This document shows positions 14,525 to 14,876 of a DNA stretch of 14,876 nucleotides, piece after piece. The DNA comes from JBEKYH01 sp049511115 (lineage in GTDB: Bacteria; Planctomycetota; Phycisphaerae; Tepidisphaerales; Tepidisphaeraceae): contig JBEKYH010000062.1 of the NCBI GenBank assembly GCA_049511115.1, forward strand, positions 1 through 14,876. Reading direction: 5' to 3'. Within the stretch, counting starts at the first letter, position 1. The number at the start of each line of letters is the position of its first letter. The translations under genes were made by a program, and so were the position numbers. The notes beneath the pieces are model-generated. The model was not told where the DNA came from and did no database searches. It was given only the letters and a program-made list of their open reading frames with translations.

Positions 14525-14876
14525 TCACTTCGCCGCTTCGATGCCGATCTTCAATTCCTTTACTGCCACCCCGTCGCTCCATGTGCCCATGAAGCGCTGC
14601 TGCGGCGTATTGCCCAGGGCGTAGGGGGCGTTTTTGCCGAAGAACGCGTCGTCGGTGAGGGCGTCGAAAAGTTTCCAGATGCCAAAATAATCCAGGGCGG
14701 TCAGGGAGTTTTGTTCGAGGTGTTCGCGGATGGCGGCGCGGAGTGGGCCGACGGGTTGGGCGGGTTGATCGGCGTTGGCCACGACCGCGATGGCCACCGG
14801 GGCCATGTGGTCGGCGACCAGGGGCGGCGTGCCGTGGTTGTCGGAGACGAGGGTGACGAAGTCCTTTTTCGAAGGG
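14525..14876 (-). CDS. Alpha/beta-hydrolase-like protein, C-terminal part (runs off right edge)
   Basis: The frame is open to the window edge; 116 C-terminal residues are visible. An ATG at 14806 is internal, not the true start, because coding sequence (DFVTLVSDNHGTPPLVADH) continues upstream of it. The visible part holds SDNHG and ADHMAP, either of which may contain the catalytic histidine, then ALDYFGIWKLFDALTDDAFF, GKNAPYALGNTPQQRFMGTW and SDGVAVKEL. The WKLFDAL / ALGNTPQQRFMGxWSDG layout recalls C-termini of chlorophyllase- or dienelactone-hydrolase-like alpha/beta hydrolases from memory. Nucleophile and acid lie outside the window, so substrate and activity are unknown. Convergent with the PEP-CTERM gene. 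Confidence 0.6.
   Translation of the reverse strand, partial: PSKKDFVTLVSDNHGTPPLVADHMAPVAIAVVANADQPAQPVGPLRAAIREHLEQNSLTALDYFGIWKLFDALTDDAFFGKNAPYALGNTPQQRFMGTWSDGVAVKELKIGIEAAK

Overview
This is high-GC bacterial chromosome, most likely from a planctomycete of the class Phycisphaerae (Tepidisphaera-like). Three protein signatures point there: an N-terminal LESRRLLSA motif on a giant beta-helix protein, a C-terminal PEP-CTERM sorting tail (VPEPG, hydrophobic stretch, arginine cluster) on a second repeat protein, and a TTQPA stretch just after an esterase signal peptide. No rRNA, tRNA or CRISPR array was seen. The class assignment is inference from motifs, not from a marker gene.

Layout. Positions 1-1301 look like a worn mobile or prophage remnant on the minus strand: a helix-turn-helix protein of the terminase-small-subunit type (220-861), preceded by a small ORF (918-1301) whose C-terminal tail resembles sequence found next to planctomycete tyrosine recombinases, although no recombinase is present. 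Positions 1375-5472 (plus) encode a 1365-residue extracellular protein built from two copies of a beta-helix/choice-of-anchor-Q module, three putative-Ig domains and three invasin-type Ig-like domains. A small DUF1992 (DnaJC28-type) gene follows at 5568-5771. Convergent to it are a CE15-like glucuronoyl esterase (5780-7168) and, upstream on the same strand, an unknown secreted protein (7217-8140). A DxD glycosyltransferase (8223-9050, plus) diverges from that secreted-protein gene.

A palindromic dispersed-repeat-like element (9101-9185) separates the glycosyltransferase from a convergent, translationally coupled pair: an MltA-type lytic transglycosylase lipoprotein (10038-11285) followed by a SAM-dependent methyltransferase (9196-10041). 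A gene-poor stretch (11322-12049) carries a perfect hairpin next to the mltA ribosome binding site, a degenerate GGTTCAAG tandem repeat and a weak MITE-like inverted repeat. Positions 12050-14287 encode a PEP-CTERM beta-solenoid protein with about 19-residue rungs. At the right edge are the C-terminus of an alpha/beta-hydrolase-like protein (14525-14876, minus, incomplete) and, in the same frame just past its stop, a fragment that reads like the C-terminal end of a VOC/glyoxalase domain (14366-14524).

Taken together, the genes concern the cell surface: large secreted repeat proteins, polysaccharide-active enzymes and peptidoglycan turnover. I did not find a clearly new multi-gene system. The best leads are the module duplication in the giant protein, the solenoid PEP-CTERM protein, the VOC fragment, the orphan recombinase-type tail, and several unexplained palindromes.
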